DNA of 64,000 nucleotides from Algoriphagus sp. CAU 1675 (GTDB lineage Bacteria > Bacteroidota > Bacteroidia > Cytophagales > Cyclobacteriaceae), in the NCBI RefSeq assembly GCF_029222925.1, contig NZ_JARHUI010000001.1, positions 620,986-684,985 of the forward strand, in the 5' to 3' direction. Below are positions 15,979 through 26,152 of this stretch, one piece after another (positions within the stretch are counted from its first letter, which is position 1; each line of letters opens with the position of its first letter). The notes under the pieces are model-generated. The model was not told the DNA's origin, ran no database searches, and saw only the letters and a list, made by a program, of their open reading frames with translations. A program made the translations under genes and the position numbers.

Positions 15979-18078
15979 ATGCAGAGCTTTCGAACCGAAC
16001 TCGAAAACCCGATTGTTGAAAAAGATATTCTTGAGTTGGAGCGTAAAATTGCCCTTTTCAAAGAAGGGAAGATTGATGAAGAAAAATTCCGAAGCCTTCG
16101 CCTAGCGAGGGGTGTATATGGACAGCGTCAGCCCGGAGTGCAAATGATCCGGATCAAGCTCCCTTATGGAAGGGTGACGGCCCCCCAATTGCGAAGAATT
16201 TGCAAGGTTTCCGAAGAGTACTCCACAGGAAGATTGCACATCACTACACGGCAGGATATCCAAATCCACCATGTGAGTTTGGACCGGACGCCTGAGCTTT
16301 GGGCCGAACTCGAAAAAGAGGATGTGACTTTACGAGAAGCATGCGGAAACACCGTTCGGAATGTAACAGCATCCGAACTAGCGGGAATTGATCCAAAGGA
16401 GCCATTTGATGTGACTCCCTATGCGGATGCTACTTTCCGGTATTTTCTCAGAAATCCCATTTGCCAGGAAATGGGTAGGAAGTTCAAAATGGCCTTCTCT
16501 TCTTCAGAAGAAGATACGGCACTGACCTACCTGCATGATTTGGGTTTTATCCCCAAACTGAGGGAAGTGGGGGGAAAGCAGGTCCGTGGGTTCAAGGTCC
16601 TACTGGGAGGAGGTTTGGGTTCCCAGCCCAGGCATGCGGACATGATCGCTGAGTTTTTGGAAACTGACCAACTTATTCCATTCATCGAGGCAGTATTGAG
16701 AATCTTTGACCGATATGGAGAACGATCCCGAAGAAATAAGGCCCGGATGAAATTTCTGTTGAAGGACATGGGGCTGGAGGCATTTCTAAGTTTAGTTGAA
16801 AAGGAAAAAACTGCGCTTCCCTTCCAATCCTTTCCTTTGGACTTTGAGGATTATGAAAAAGGGAAAACCCTTCCAAATCCAGCTTTCGTTAAGGCAGATC
16901 AGGATTTGGGTCTTGACTATGAACTATGGAAGCTGACCAATGTGCTTCCTCAAAAGCAGGAAGGTTATGTGGCAATTGGAGTGAAAGTTCCTTTGGGGGA
17001 TTTTTACCTTTCCCAAGCAAGGGCCTTGGCCGATTTGATCGAAAAGTATGCAAACAAGGAACTGCGGTTTACGCTCAGGCAGAACTTCCTGATTAGGGAT
17101 GTACGGGAGGATTTGATTCCTTTTTTCTATCAGGAACTCCAGAAAATAGGTCTGGGACAAAGGGGCTATAATACCTTGGGGGATATCACTGCATGCCCGG
17201 GTACAGATACCTGTAATTTGGGGATTGCCAGTTCTACGGGAATTGCTGTAGCGTTGGAAAAAATAATCCTTCAGGAATACCCACAATATTTACAAAATAA
17301 GGATCTGGTGATCAAAATATCCGGCTGTATGAATGCATGCGGTCAGCACAACATGGCCCACATTGGATTTCAGGGCATGTCCATGAAGGTCGGTAAGACG
17401 GTCATTCCAGCATTACAGGTATTGCTAGGGGGAGGAAATCTCGGAGATGGAAATGGACGGTTTGCGGACAAAGTGACTAAAATTCCCAGCAGAAGAGGAC
17501 CTGAAGCTTTGCGGATTTTGCTGAATGATTTTGAGCAAAATTCCGGGGAACTTGATTTCCTAGCCTATTATGATCAACAAGGCCAACTCTATTTCTATGA
17601 GTTGCTGAAAGGACTGGCTGATCCGACCAAAGTGAAGGAAGAAGACCGGGTGGACTGGGGGCATGAGGACAATTATGAGGTGGCTGTTGGAGTTGGAGAG
17701 TGTGCCGGTGCGGTCATTGACTTGGTGGCTACCTTGTTGCTGGAGGCCAAGGAAAAATTGGATCTCGGACAGGAAGCTCTGGAGCAAGGGCGTTGGTCTG
17801 ACAGTATTTACCATCACTATGCAGGACTGATCAATGCTGCCAAAGCGGTATTGTTGGGAGAGGATATCAGTACCAACAGCTACGCCAATATCATCGCTCT
17901 CTTTGACGAACATTTAGTAACCAGCGGAAAGATAAAGTTGGAGGGTACGTTTGCGGAGCATGTTTATAGGATCAACCAAGAGCAGCCTTCTGAGCAGTTT
18001 GCAAAAGCTTATGCAGGCCAAGCCCTAGAAATCTTTGGAGTGATCAAGAGCTATAGAGAAGAGGAGGTGCAGGTATGA
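15979..18078 (+). CDS. Ferredoxin-type sulfite (nitrite) reductase with C-terminal HEPN-like domain
   Basis: This 699-residue protein reduces sulfite to sulfide using siroheme and a 4Fe-4S cluster. Two ferredoxin-like half domains (VQMIRIKLPYGRVTAPQLRR and later GVKVPLGDFYLSQARALADL) flank the siroheme parts. The cluster ligands are C406-x5-C412 (ACPGTDTC) and C450-x3-C454 (SGCMNAC). From about residue 590 the chain continues past the reductase into a helical segment (WSDSIYHHYAGLINAAKAVL) that resembles a HEPN domain, a fusion seen in Bacteroidetes homologues. It overlaps the SUMT gene by four bases, tying the enzyme to supply of its siroheme cofactor. Sulfite rather than nitrite is favoured by the neighbours. 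Confidence 0.92.
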   Translation: MQSFRTELENPIVEKDILELERKIALFKEGKIDEEKFRSLRLARGVYGQRQPGVQMIRIKLPYGRVTAPQLRRICKVSEEYSTGRLHITTRQDIQIHHVSLDRTPELWAELEKEDVTLREACGNTVRNVTASELAGIDPKEPFDVTPYADATFRYFLRNPICQEMGRKFKMAFSSSEEDTALTYLHDLGFIPKLREVGGKQVRGFKVLLGGGLGSQPRHADMIAEFLETDQLIPFIEAVLRIFDRYGERSRRNKARMKFLLKDMGLEAFLSLVEKEKTALPFQSFPLDFEDYEKGKTLPNPAFVKADQDLGLDYELWKLTNVLPQKQEGYVAIGVKVPLGDFYLSQARALADLIEKYANKELRFTLRQNFLIRDVREDLIPFFYQELQKIGLGQRGYNTLGDITACPGTDTCNLGIASSTGIAVALEKIILQEYPQYLQNKDLVIKISGCMNACGQHNMAHIGFQGMSMKVGKTVIPALQVLLGGGNLGDGNGRFADKVTKIPSRRGPEALRILLNDFEQNSGELDFLAYYDQQGQLYFYELLKGLADPTKVKEEDRVDWGHEDNYEVAVGVGECAGAVIDLVATLLLEAKEKLDLGQEALEQGRWSDSIYHHYAGLINAAKAVLLGEDISTNSYANIIALFDEHLVTSGKIKLEGTFAEHVYRINQEQPSEQFAKAYAGQALEIFGVIKSYREEEVQV

Positions 18079-18839
18079 TTGCCATCAGTCCAAAAGTAAC
18101 TTTGGTGGGTGCAGGTCCCGGAGATCCGGAACTGATTACCCTAAAAGCCATTTTGGCTCTGAATACTGCCGATGTGGTATTGTATGATGCCTTGATAGAT
18201 CCTGTTTTGTTGAAGCATGCCCCGGCAACGGCCCTGAAGATTTTCGTGGGAAAACGCGTAGGAAAACATTCCATGCCTCAGGAGGATACCAACCACCTTT
18301 GTGTGACCCTGGCCAAAAAACACGGTCATGTAGTCAGGCTAAAGGGAGGAGATCCTTTTGTGTTTGGCAGAGGCTCCGAGGAGGTAGATTATATTGAGGC
18401 ATTCGGGATTCAGACTTCTATAGTCCCTGGGATCACATCTGCTATTGCGGTTCCTGCAATGGCTGGAATTCCTGTGACCAAAAGAGGGGTTTCGGAGAGT
18501 TTCTGGGTGGTGACAGGCACGACCACCTCAGGTGAGCTTTCCCGAGATTTGTGGCTGGCTTCGCAATCAACTGCTACTGTTGTGGTTTTAATGGGGACAA
18601 AGAAACTGGCTGAAATTGTCTCCATTTACAAAAATGCCGGGAAGGAAAACCTTCCCATAGCGATCATTCAAAGTGGAACCACCCGGGAGGAAAAGATCAC
18701 TGCTGGATTCATTTCGGATATTTTGCCCAAAGCCTTAGAAAATCAGGTTCAGGCTCCTGCGATCATTATCATCGGGGAAGTAGTCCGGGAAAGTTTGAAA
18801 CTTGCTGAGGTATATCGCGAAGTGATTCAATTAAAGTAA
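18075..18839 (+). CDS. cobA: Uroporphyrinogen-III C-methyltransferase
   Basis: This 254-residue SUMT methylates uroporphyrinogen III twice with S-adenosylmethionine to give precorrin-2, the first step to siroheme. Motifs are VTLVGAGPGDPELITLKA (SAM loop), VRLKGGDPFVFGRG, VVPGITSAIA-like VPGITSAI and PVTKRG. The ATG overlaps the stop of the sulfite reductase gene (ATGA), so translation is coupled. It is a single-domain enzyme, with the dehydrogenase/chelatase part encoded by the next gene rather than fused as in CysG. Confidence 0.95.
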   Translation: MIAISPKVTLVGAGPGDPELITLKAILALNTADVVLYDALIDPVLLKHAPATALKIFVGKRVGKHSMPQEDTNHLCVTLAKKHGHVVRLKGGDPFVFGRGSEEVDYIEAFGIQTSIVPGITSAIAVPAMAGIPVTKRGVSESFWVVTGTTTSGELSRDLWLASQSTATVVVLMGTKKLAEIVSIYKNAGKENLPIAIIQSGTTREEKITAGFISDILPKALENQVQAPAIIIIGEVVRESLKLAEVYREVIQLK

Positions 18840-18880
18840 GTAGTCCGAGCAATCAGTATGCAGTTCAAATAATCCATTTC

Positions 18881-19456
18881 ATGAACGAACTCTATCCCGT
18901 CTTCCTCAAAGTCCACGAACTCAATATTCTTTTGGTTGGTGGAGGTGCTGTTGCGACTGAAAAGCTACAGTTTTTACTCAAATCAAGTCCCAAAGCCCAT
19001 GTGACGGTGGTGTCAAAAGCCTTTAGTTTGGACTTTCTGGAAATAGCCTCCCAAACTGATACAGTGACTCTCATCGAGGATGCTTATGATGAAAAATACT
19101 TGGGGGGTAAACATCTCGTCATTGCGGCCACAGACGATAAGACTGTCAACGAGCAGATTCAAAGGGAATCCAAGGAGCGCTTTCTTTTGGTTAATGTTGC
19201 CGACACTCCCGAGCTATGTGATTTCTTTCTGGGAGGAATCGTGACCAAGGGCAATCTCAAAATTGCCATCAGTACCAATGGCAAGTCTCCAACTACTGCT
19301 AAGCGATTGAGGCAATTCCTGGAAGATGTGCTTCCGGAGGAAATCGATGAACTATTGGAAAATCTCCATGCCTATCGAGAGACGCTCAAGGGAGACTTTG
19401 AATACAAGGTAAAGGCAATGAATGACCTGACAGAGGCTTTGGTGAAAAGGGTATAG
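18881..19456 (+). CDS. Precorrin-2 dehydrogenase / sirohydrochlorin ferrochelatase (Met8p-like)
   Basis: This 191-residue protein is the CysG N-terminal type. It has the NAD-binding LLVGGGAVATEKLQ near residue 16, then VIAATDDKTVNEQI and the ISTNGKSPTTAKRLRQFLED signature. Met8p-like members both oxidise precorrin-2 and insert iron to form siroheme, which the sulfite reductase needs. It follows the SUMT gene by 41 bases and ends the unit. No separate chelatase is nearby, so the bifunctional reading is favoured. Confidence 0.9.
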   Translation: MNELYPVFLKVHELNILLVGGGAVATEKLQFLLKSSPKAHVTVVSKAFSLDFLEIASQTDTVTLIEDAYDEKYLGGKHLVIAATDDKTVNEQIQRESKERFLLVNVADTPELCDFFLGGIVTKGNLKIAISTNGKSPTTAKRLRQFLEDVLPEEIDELLENLHAYRETLKGDFEYKVKAMNDLTEALVKRV

Positions 19457-19578
19457 GTAAGGGGTTTTATTCAGTTCGGTCAAATGTTTAAGTCAACATA
19501 GGTACCAAATCCGGTTGGAGTGATTCAGATACCCTTCCCTCATATCCTAATCCCTTTTTTTATTTCCCCGGCATCCCC

Positions 19579-19586
19579 TATTTTTG
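19579..19586 (+). promoter_or_regulatory. -7 element for metK
   Basis: TATTTTTG matches the Bacteroidetes TAnnTTTG box, 35 bases before the metK ATG. No clean -33 TTG is present. Confidence 0.35.
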
Positions 19587-19621
19587 GGCTTTCTTAGAAG
19601 AACGCATTACAACAAACGTTT

Positions 19622-20875
19622 ATGGCATATTTATTTACCTCAGAATCAGTTTCTGAGGGGCATCCGGACAAGATTGCTGACCAGATTTCTGACGCACTGA
19701 TTGACAACTTTTTGGCCTTTGATCCCAACTCCAAAGTTGCTTGTGAAACGCTGGTGACCACCGGACAGGTAATCTTGGCAGGAGAGGTGAAGTCGGAAAT
19801 CTACCTGGATGTACAGAAGATCGCAAGGGACGTGATCAACAGGATCGGTTATACCAAGAGTGAGTACATGTTTGAGGGGGATTCCTGTGGGGTTTTATCT
19901 GCCATCCACGAACAGTCAGCGGATATCAACCAGGGAGTGGAGCGCCAAAACCCGGAAGATCAGGGTGCTGGTGATCAGGGGATGATGTTTGGGTATGCTA
20001 CCAACGAGACCGAAAACTACATGCCTCTTCCCTTGTATCTTTCCCATTTGATTCTTAAGGAATTGGCAGAATTGAGAAGGGAAAACAAGGAAATTACCTA
20101 CCTGCGTCCGGATTCAAAGGCACAGGTGACCATAGAATATAGTGATGAAAATGTGCCTCAGCGAATTGATGCCATCGTAGTTTCTACACAGCATGATGAG
20201 TTTGACTCGGAAGCAGCTATGCTTGCCAAAATCAAATATGACATCATTTCCATTCTAATTCCCCGAGTAAAGGCCAAACTGGATCCATCCCTGCACGGGC
20301 TTTTTACCGATCAGATTACTTATCATATCAACCCTACCGGGAAGTTTGTCATCGGAGGGCCACACGGGGATACAGGTCTGACAGGAAGAAAAATCATCGT
20401 GGATACCTATGGAGGTAAAGGAGCCCATGGTGGGGGAGCTTTCTCAGGAAAAGATCCTTCCAAGGTGGACCGGTCTGCAGCCTATGCCACCCGTCACATC
20501 GCCAAAAACATGGTGGCAGCCGGGGTAGCTGATGAAATGTTGGTTCAGGTTTCCTACGCAATCGGAGTTGCCAAGCCTATGGGTATTTATGTCAATACCT
20601 ATGGGACCTCCAAAGTTGGGATGTCAGACGGGGAGATCGCCAAGAAAGTGGAGCAGCTATTTGACATGAGTCCTTACGCCATTGAGCAGAGATTGAAGCT
20701 GAGAAACCCAATCTATGAGGAAACCGCAGCCTATGGCCATATGGGTAGAAAAAATGAGGTGGTGACCAAGACCTTCTATTCTCCATACAGAGATGAGATT
20801 AAGATGGAGGTTGAGCTTTTCACTTGGGAAAAACTCGACTATGTAGATAAGATCAAATCAACCTTTGGTCTTTAA
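19622..20875 (+). CDS. metK: S-adenosylmethionine synthase
   Basis: This 417-residue cytoplasmic enzyme makes S-adenosylmethionine from methionine and ATP. It begins with the conserved [19 protein letters not shown] and has the hexapeptide-like [12 protein letters not shown], the [20 protein letters not shown] loop and the [19 protein letters not shown] motif. The length is slightly above the E. coli protein (384). It sits alone between the siroheme genes and the trehalose gene; its product is the methyl donor for the neighbouring SUMT. Confidence 0.98.
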   Translation: MAYLFTSESVSEGHPDKIADQISDALIDNFLAFDPNSKVACETLVTTGQVILAGEVKSEIYLDVQKIARDVINRIGYTKSEYMFEGDSCGVLSAIHEQSADINQGVERQNPEDQGAGDQGMMFGYATNETENYMPLPLYLSHLILKELAELRRENKEITYLRPDSKAQVTIEYSDENVPQRIDAIVVSTQHDEFDSEAAMLAKIKYDIISILIPRVKAKLDPSLHGLFTDQITYHINPTGKFVIGGPHGDTGLTGRKIIVDTYGGKGAHGGGAFSGKDPSKVDRSAAYATRHIAKNMVAAGVADEMLVQVSYAIGVAKPMGIYVNTYGTSKVGMSDGEIAKKVEQLFDMSPYAIEQRLKLRNPIYEETAAYGHMGRKNEVVTKTFYSPYRDEIKMEVELFTWEKLDYVDKIKSTFGL

Positions 20876-20883
20876 AGATTTCA

Positions 20884-20909
20884 AGCCCCGGATTTTCCGG
20901 GGCTTTTTT
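20884..20909 (+). terminator. Terminator after metK
   Basis: A perfect 9-base stem AGCCCCGGA/TCCGGGGCT with a three-base loop is followed by TTTTT, nine bases after the stop. Confidence 0.92.
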
Positions 20910-21031
20910 GTTGCTGTTGGTGGGGAATAAACCAGTTTGTTTCCCGGGATTTTACCATGATTTATTTATATTTAAGCATATCACCTTTTTGTTGAGGGCT
21001 TGGCCCTTATCATGTTTTTAAACTTCATACC

Positions 21032-23206
21032 ATGGCAAAAACAATCATCGTTTCCAATCGGCTTCCCATCAGCCTGCGTCACCGCAACGGGCGGTTTGAG
21101 TTCAAACCTTCTGCCGGAGGTTTGGCGACAGGTTTAGGATCTATCTACAAGACCGGGGACAATATCTGGATAGGTTGGCCGGGAAATACCGTGGATGATC
21201 CCGAGCAGCGGGCAGAAATCATCCTGGAACTCCATGAACTCAAGATGGCACCAGTTTTCCTTTCGAGGGAAGATGTGGAGCAGTTTTATGAAGGTTTCAG
21301 CAATGAAACCCTCTGGCCGGCATTTCATTATTTTACCCAATACATGGTCTATAATCCTGAACACTGGGAGGCTTATGTTCGGGTAAATCAGAAATTTTGT
21401 GAGGCCATTTTGAAAAAGGCTGATCCGGATGACACCATTTGGGTTCATGATTATCAGTTGCTCCTATTGCCTCAGATGCTGCGGGAAGTACTCCCAAATG
21501 CTACGATTGCGTTTTTTCAGCATATCCCATTTCCTTCTTATGAGATCATCCGGATGATCCCCTGGAGAAAAGAACTTTTGGAAGGAGTTTGTGGGGCGGA
21601 TTTGATCGGATTTCATACCTACGATGACATGCGCCACTTCCTGAGTGCGGTAAGTAGGATCACCGGACTTTCCTCTGAGAGTGGATATATACAGGCCGAA
21701 AACCGCATCATCAATGTGGATTCATTCCCTATGGGGATTGATTATGACAAATTTGCGAAGCAGGCGAAAAGTAAAAAGACCCAAAACATCGTCCGGGATT
21801 TCAGAAATCAAGTCGGAGACCAAAAACTGATTCTCACCATTGACCGATTGGATTATTCCAAAGGAATCCCTCAGCGCTTGCATGCTTTCAATCAGCTTTT
21901 GCTAGACCATAAAGAACTTCATGGCAAAGTGTCCATGATCATGATTGTAGTTCCCAGTCGTGACAAGGTGCAATCCTATAAGGAACTCAAGGAGGAAATT
22001 GACCTGCTGGTAGGGAGAATCAACTCCGATTACTCTACCCTGAATTGGGTTCCCGTTCATTATTTTTATAGGAGTTTCCCTTTCGAAGAACTCAGTGCTT
22101 TCTACAATTTATCCGATATCGCCTTGGTCACCCCACTTCGGGATGGGATGAATTTGGTGTGTAAGGAATATGTGGCCAGTCGAACTGACCAGACGGGAGT
22201 TTTGATTCTTTCTGAAATGGCCGGAGCATCTAAAGAGTTACAGGATGCTATCCTCGTAAACCCCAATGATCAACGGGGAGTAGTGGATGCGATATACCAA
22301 GCCCTGACCATGAAGCTTGCCGAGCAAAAAGCCCGTGTTGTTTCCATGCAGGAAACCTTGCAAAAATACGATGTATTTCAGTGGGTGAAGGTCTTCATGG
22401 ATCGGGTGGAGCATGTGAAGGGCAAACAGGCCGAACTCACTTCCAAAGATGTGGATGCCAAAGTCATCACCGAAATCCAGAGCAAATTCAAATCCTCTGT
22501 CAGTCCGGTATTATTTCTGGATTATGACGGAACTCTTACCGGATTTACGGCAAACCCACAGGATGCTTCACCGGATTCTGAATTGAGGGCCTTGATCAAA
22601 GGACTCAGTACCAAAGCGCAGGTGGTGATCATCTCAGGAAGGGATAAGGACACCTTGGGGAAATGGTTTAAGGGAATGTCTATAGATATGATTGCTGAGC
22701 ATGGTGTATGGGTGAAGCATAAAGAGAGCAAAGCTGAGTGGGAACTGTATGCCGATGTGGATGCAAGTTGGAAAGAGGACATCAGAAAAGTCATGGAATA
22801 TTATGTGTTGAGAACGCCCGGGGCCTTTATAGAGGAGAAACACCATTCCTTGGTTTGGCATTACCGCAAAGTGGAAAGCGGACTCGGTGATCTCAGAATG
22901 CGAGAGCTTTTCAGCCACCTGAAGTATATGGCAAGAGGACATAATCTCCAGGTATTGGAAGGAAATATGGTATTGGAAATCAAGCGTCCGGATATCAACA
23001 AAGGCCGAGCGGCAACTTCCCTCATGAAAGGTCATGAATATGACTTTGTACTTGCCATTGGAGACGATTGGACAGATGAGGATACCTTTAAGGCTATGCC
23101 AAAAAATGCCTATTCCATCCGGGTAGGTTATGCCTACACCCAGGCCAATTACAATATCAAATCTTTCCGCCAGGTAAGAAACTTATTGGCTAAGTTGATC
23201 CAATAA
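21032..23206 (+). CDS. Fused trehalose-6-phosphate synthase / phosphatase
   Basis: This 724-residue protein joins OtsA (about 1-470) and OtsB (about 485-724), so one chain makes trehalose from UDP-glucose and glucose 6-phosphate and removes the phosphate. The GT20 part has SNRLPISLRHRNGRFEFK, the glycine loop SAGGLATGLGS, WVHDYQLLLLPQMLR, DRLDYSKGIPQRL and TPLRDGMNLVCKEYVAS. The phosphatase part has the HAD nucleophile motif D497-Y-D499-G-T and the late IGDDWTDEDTF. Trehalose protects against osmotic and desiccation stress. The nearby GH15 enzyme, encoded on the other strand, may act on trehalose or related sugars. Confidence 0.95.
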   Translation: MAKTIIVSNRLPISLRHRNGRFEFKPSAGGLATGLGSIYKTGDNIWIGWPGNTVDDPEQRAEIILELHELKMAPVFLSREDVEQFYEGFSNETLWPAFHYFTQYMVYNPEHWEAYVRVNQKFCEAILKKADPDDTIWVHDYQLLLLPQMLREVLPNATIAFFQHIPFPSYEIIRMIPWRKELLEGVCGADLIGFHTYDDMRHFLSAVSRITGLSSESGYIQAENRIINVDSFPMGIDYDKFAKQAKSKKTQNIVRDFRNQVGDQKLILTIDRLDYSKGIPQRLHAFNQLLLDHKELHGKVSMIMIVVPSRDKVQSYKELKEEIDLLVGRINSDYSTLNWVPVHYFYRSFPFEELSAFYNLSDIALVTPLRDGMNLVCKEYVASRTDQTGVLILSEMAGASKELQDAILVNPNDQRGVVDAIYQALTMKLAEQKARVVSMQETLQKYDVFQWVKVFMDRVEHVKGKQAELTSKDVDAKVITEIQSKFKSSVSPVLFLDYDGTLTGFTANPQDASPDSELRALIKGLSTKAQVVIISGRDKDTLGKWFKGMSIDMIAEHGVWVKHKESKAEWELYADVDASWKEDIRKVMEYYVLRTPGAFIEEKHHSLVWHYRKVESGLGDLRMRELFSHLKYMARGHNLQVLEGNMVLEIKRPDINKGRAATSLMKGHEYDFVLAIGDDWTDEDTFKAMPKNAYSIRVGYAYTQANYNIKSFRQVRNLLAKLIQ

Positions 23207-23236
23207 GGGGTTTCTGATTTTTAATAAAGCCTGTAA

Positions 23237-23272
23237 AATACCTCTGGGAGTCTATCTCAGAGGTATTTTTTA
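23237..23272. terminator. Bidirectional terminator between otsAB fusion and amidase gene
   Basis: AATACCTCTG-G-GAG pairs with CTCAGAGGTATT around TCTAT and is followed by TTT. The right arm overlaps the stop codon of the converging amidase gene, so it can end transcripts from both sides. Confidence 0.75.
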
Positions 23273-24114
23273 TACAGGTTGTACAAGATCAGCTGGTCCA
23301 AATAGGAAAGGTCTTTGTCCACATCCCGTTTGATAAAGTGGAGTTTAAAGGAAAGTATGGCTGCTTCAGGATCACTGATGTCATATCCGATGATCCGGAG
23401 TGCATCCATGGCGTTGAAATTTTCAGGCAGGGGATGTTTTGACTGCTCAAAGCCTGGACTCATAAGTTCCTCATCATACCAAAAACCAAACCCCGCATCC
23501 GCCAGTCGTTTCCAGGGGAAATATACGTTGGGGTCAACTTTCCTGCCGGGAGCCAAATCCGAATGCCCTATGAAATTCGCAGTAGGGATGTTGTACTTTT
23601 CTTTTAGGCGCCCCAATAGCAGCAGCAAACTTTCAATTTGCTGTTCGCTGAAATATTCCGAGCCATTGTTGTCCAGTTCTATCCCTATGGAAGATGAGTT
23701 CAGATCGGTGTCATTTCCCCATTTTCCCCGGCCGGCATGCCAGGATCGCAGGTAATCGTTGAGCATCTGCACGATGGTTCCGTCCCTTCCGATCACATAG
23801 TGGGAACTTACCTGGGTTCGGGTGAGTGTAAAAGTCGTGATGGTTTGGTCCAGGGATTCCTGTGCCGTATGGTGAATGACCACGAAATTGGGTCTCCGTA
23901 TACTGAAATTCGTCGTCCCAATCCATTGGTCATTGATAGTCAGGCTATCGGTATTTGACTGTTTTGTGCTGGGGATTTCCAGAAGGGATTGGATTCTATC
24001 TTTTACCTGTTTTTCATGGGCTTTGTTATTGAGAAAGTAGCTGTCTCTGGTGCAAGAAAACAGAAGGGTTTGGGTCAGTAACAGGACCGGAACAAGCAAT
24101 CGCTGAACACGCAT
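23257..24114 (-). CDS. N-acetylmuramoyl-L-alanine amidase, lipoprotein
   Basis: This 285-residue enzyme has a lipobox with C21 (LLFSC), so it is anchored in the envelope. The Amidase_2 zinc fold is shown by RPNFVVIHHTAQ (zinc His near 81), the SSHYVIGRDGTIVQML segment, SSIGIELDNNG, and the late GHSDLAPGRKVDP with the second His and catalytic region. It resembles AmiD-type enzymes that cut the amide between muramic acid and L-alanine in peptidoglycan turnover. It stands alone, converging with the trehalose gene. Confidence 0.92.
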   Translation of the reverse strand: MRVQRLLVPVLLLTQTLLFSCTRDSYFLNNKAHEKQVKDRIQSLLEIPSTKQSNTDSLTINDQWIGTTNFSIRRPNFVVIHHTAQESLDQTITTFTLTRTQVSSHYVIGRDGTIVQMLNDYLRSWHAGRGKWGNDTDLNSSSIGIELDNNGSEYFSEQQIESLLLLLGRLKEKYNIPTANFIGHSDLAPGRKVDPNVYFPWKRLADAGFGFWYDEELMSPGFEQSKHPLPENFNAMDALRIIGYDISDPEAAILSFKLHFIKRDVDKDLSYLDQLILYNLYKKYL

Positions 24115-24235
24115 GGCATGGGATTTTTAGTAAGCCAAAACTAATTATAGGAGTATACAAAACCCAGTTGGATTATGGGAGTGGATAAAGATGTGCCCAG
24201 TCCGGTATTTGTTGCTGTAATTCCTGAAATTCAGC

Positions 24236-26017
24236 TTAAAGAAAATTAGGTCTATCCAGTTTTTTTCCAATTCTAAAGGCCGCGTTCATCAATCCTACAT
24301 GGGAATAAGCCTGCGGGAAATTCCCCCATTGACTTCCTGTATGCTGATCCACATCCTCAGAGAATAGACTCAGGTGGTTGCAGTATTTGGAAAGGGTTTC
24401 AAAACCTTCCACAGCCTCTTCCAGTCGGTTGACGCAGGCAAGGGCTTCAATATACCAGAAAGCGCAGATCAGGAAAGTAGTCTCCGGCACCCCAAAATCA
24501 TCCATATGTTTGTAGCGGTAAAAGAGATAGTCTTTGGCCAGCAATTCCTTTTCCAACTCCTTCAGGTGGTTGTTGGCCCGCTCCAGATCATCTCCGAAAT
24601 ACCCCATGGTGATCAACTGGAGAGTGGAGGCATCCATGTGCTTGGCTCCAATGGCCTGTGCATAGGCCTTGCGGTCCGGAAGGTAGCAGGCTTCGATTTT
24701 TTTTGCGGCCTGATCCCGGAGGTATATGGCCTTTTGGTACATGGTGTCGTTATTGAGTCTTTTGCCGATTTTGGCAGCAGCACAGGCTCCCGCCCAATGA
24801 AACAAAAAGGTATAGCAATGCTCCTGGGCCAGGTTTCTGAACTCCCAAAGTCCTGCATCTTTTTCATCCATGGTGGCCTCTATTTTGTCCAGGAGATTCA
24901 TGATCATGGGTGCGGAATAGCTTCGCTCGGATTCTGTAAATCGCTGGTCTGAATATAGGGGCAAGAGGGAGACCAGTACCTGACCATATAGATCATTTTG
25001 GATATGGGTATAGGCTTGGTTTCCAAATCGGACCGGTTTGTTTCCAAGATAGCCTGCCAGTTCGCTGATCTCCTCGGTGAGCAGGGAATTTCCAGTGATA
25101 GAGTACAGGGGTTGATACCTCCCCCCCGGGCCTGTAGGCAGATTTTGGATGTATTCGAAGTATTTTTCCAGTTCCTCAAAGTGCCCGATGCTGTTGAATG
25201 CTGTCAGGGTATAGTAACTGTCCCGGATCCAGCAATAGCGGTAGTCCCAGTTGCGGGTAGAGCCTGGGGATTCCGGAAGAGAAGTAGTGGATGCAGCAAT
25301 GATGGCTCCGGTGTCTTCAAATTGGTGGATTTTTAGGATTAGGGCAGATCGCAATACCAGCTTTTGGTGAAAGTTGGAAATGCTTGTGGATTTGACCCAG
25401 GATTGCCAATAATCTGTCGTGGATTTGAGAAAGCGCTCACAGGTAGATTCTATGGGGGCTTCCAAAGGTCTCCCATAGGTCAGTACCAGGTAAACCGGTC
25501 TTTGCAGCACAAAAGATTTCCCTTCACAGATGTAGCTGAGTGGGGCATTGGTGGTCAGACGGATTTCATGGTCTATTCCCATGAAGCGGATATGGTTGCT
25601 GCCTTGGCTGGGGCTGAGCTGAACCTGTCCCCGCTCGGTGACCGGTTGGCATTTGATTTTGATCCGTGGGGATCCTGCCAGGGGCTCGATCTTACGGATG
25701 AGCATCAGGGGTTTGTAATAGCGATCGTAATTTTTGAACCTCGGGGCAAAGTCCGTAACCAGATAAGCCTCTTCTCCAGTGCTTATCTTGGTCTGGAGAA
25801 TGTTGGTGTTTTCCACATAGGACTGGTAGGTCTCGAAAGTATCCGCATGGGGAAGAATGGTGAATTCCCCGCCCTTTTCCCGATCGAGCATGCCTCCGAA
25901 GATAAAGTCAGAATCAAATCTTGGGAAACAGAGCCAGGAGATATTGGTGTCCTTTTCTACATGGGCGATGTAGGCACAGTTGCCGATGAGTCCGGAGTCA
26001 TAGGTATGTTTCAGCAT
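24236..26017 (-). CDS. Glycoside hydrolase family 15 protein
   Basis: This 593-residue cytoplasmic protein has the GH15 layout: an N-terminal beta domain (GLIGNCAYIAHVEKDTNISW, LCFPRFDSDFIFGGMLD), then the (alpha/alpha)6 barrel with GSTRNWDYRYCWIRDSYYTL, GLWEFRN with the likely acid Glu, and the late SQWGNFPQAYSHVGLMNAA. Family members include glucoamylases and acid trehalases; bacterial ones next to otsA/otsB are often trehalase-like. No signal peptide is seen, which fits hydrolysis of an internal sugar. The substrate is not settled by the sequence. Confidence 0.88.
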   Translation of the reverse strand: MLKHTYDSGLIGNCAYIAHVEKDTNISWLCFPRFDSDFIFGGMLDREKGGEFTILPHADTFETYQSYVENTNILQTKISTGEEAYLVTDFAPRFKNYDRYYKPLMLIRKIEPLAGSPRIKIKCQPVTERGQVQLSPSQGSNHIRFMGIDHEIRLTTNAPLSYICEGKSFVLQRPVYLVLTYGRPLEAPIESTCERFLKSTTDYWQSWVKSTSISNFHQKLVLRSALILKIHQFEDTGAIIAASTTSLPESPGSTRNWDYRYCWIRDSYYTLTAFNSIGHFEELEKYFEYIQNLPTGPGGRYQPLYSITGNSLLTEEISELAGYLGNKPVRFGNQAYTHIQNDLYGQVLVSLLPLYSDQRFTESERSYSAPMIMNLLDKIEATMDEKDAGLWEFRNLAQEHCYTFLFHWAGACAAAKIGKRLNNDTMYQKAIYLRDQAAKKIEACYLPDRKAYAQAIGAKHMDASTLQLITMGYFGDDLERANNHLKELEKELLAKDYLFYRYKHMDDFGVPETTFLICAFWYIEALACVNRLEEAVEGFETLSKYCNHLSLFSEDVDQHTGSQWGNFPQAYSHVGLMNAAFRIGKKLDRPNFL

Positions 26018-26152
26018 AGCATATAGGTTTGGATTAAAAAAGTGAGGCTACAGGGTCAGTAGTCAAGAAAGTAAAAAAGGGGATAGGATGCAAAAATATC
26101 AGGCTCAATTGAGTCTGTCCATGTATTATGCTATTTGAAAAAGTGAGGCGAC

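Noticed and set aside
19457..19621. A SAM riboswitch before metK
   Set aside because: I found no paired core typical of known SAM riboswitches in this spacer; only a possible -7 box.
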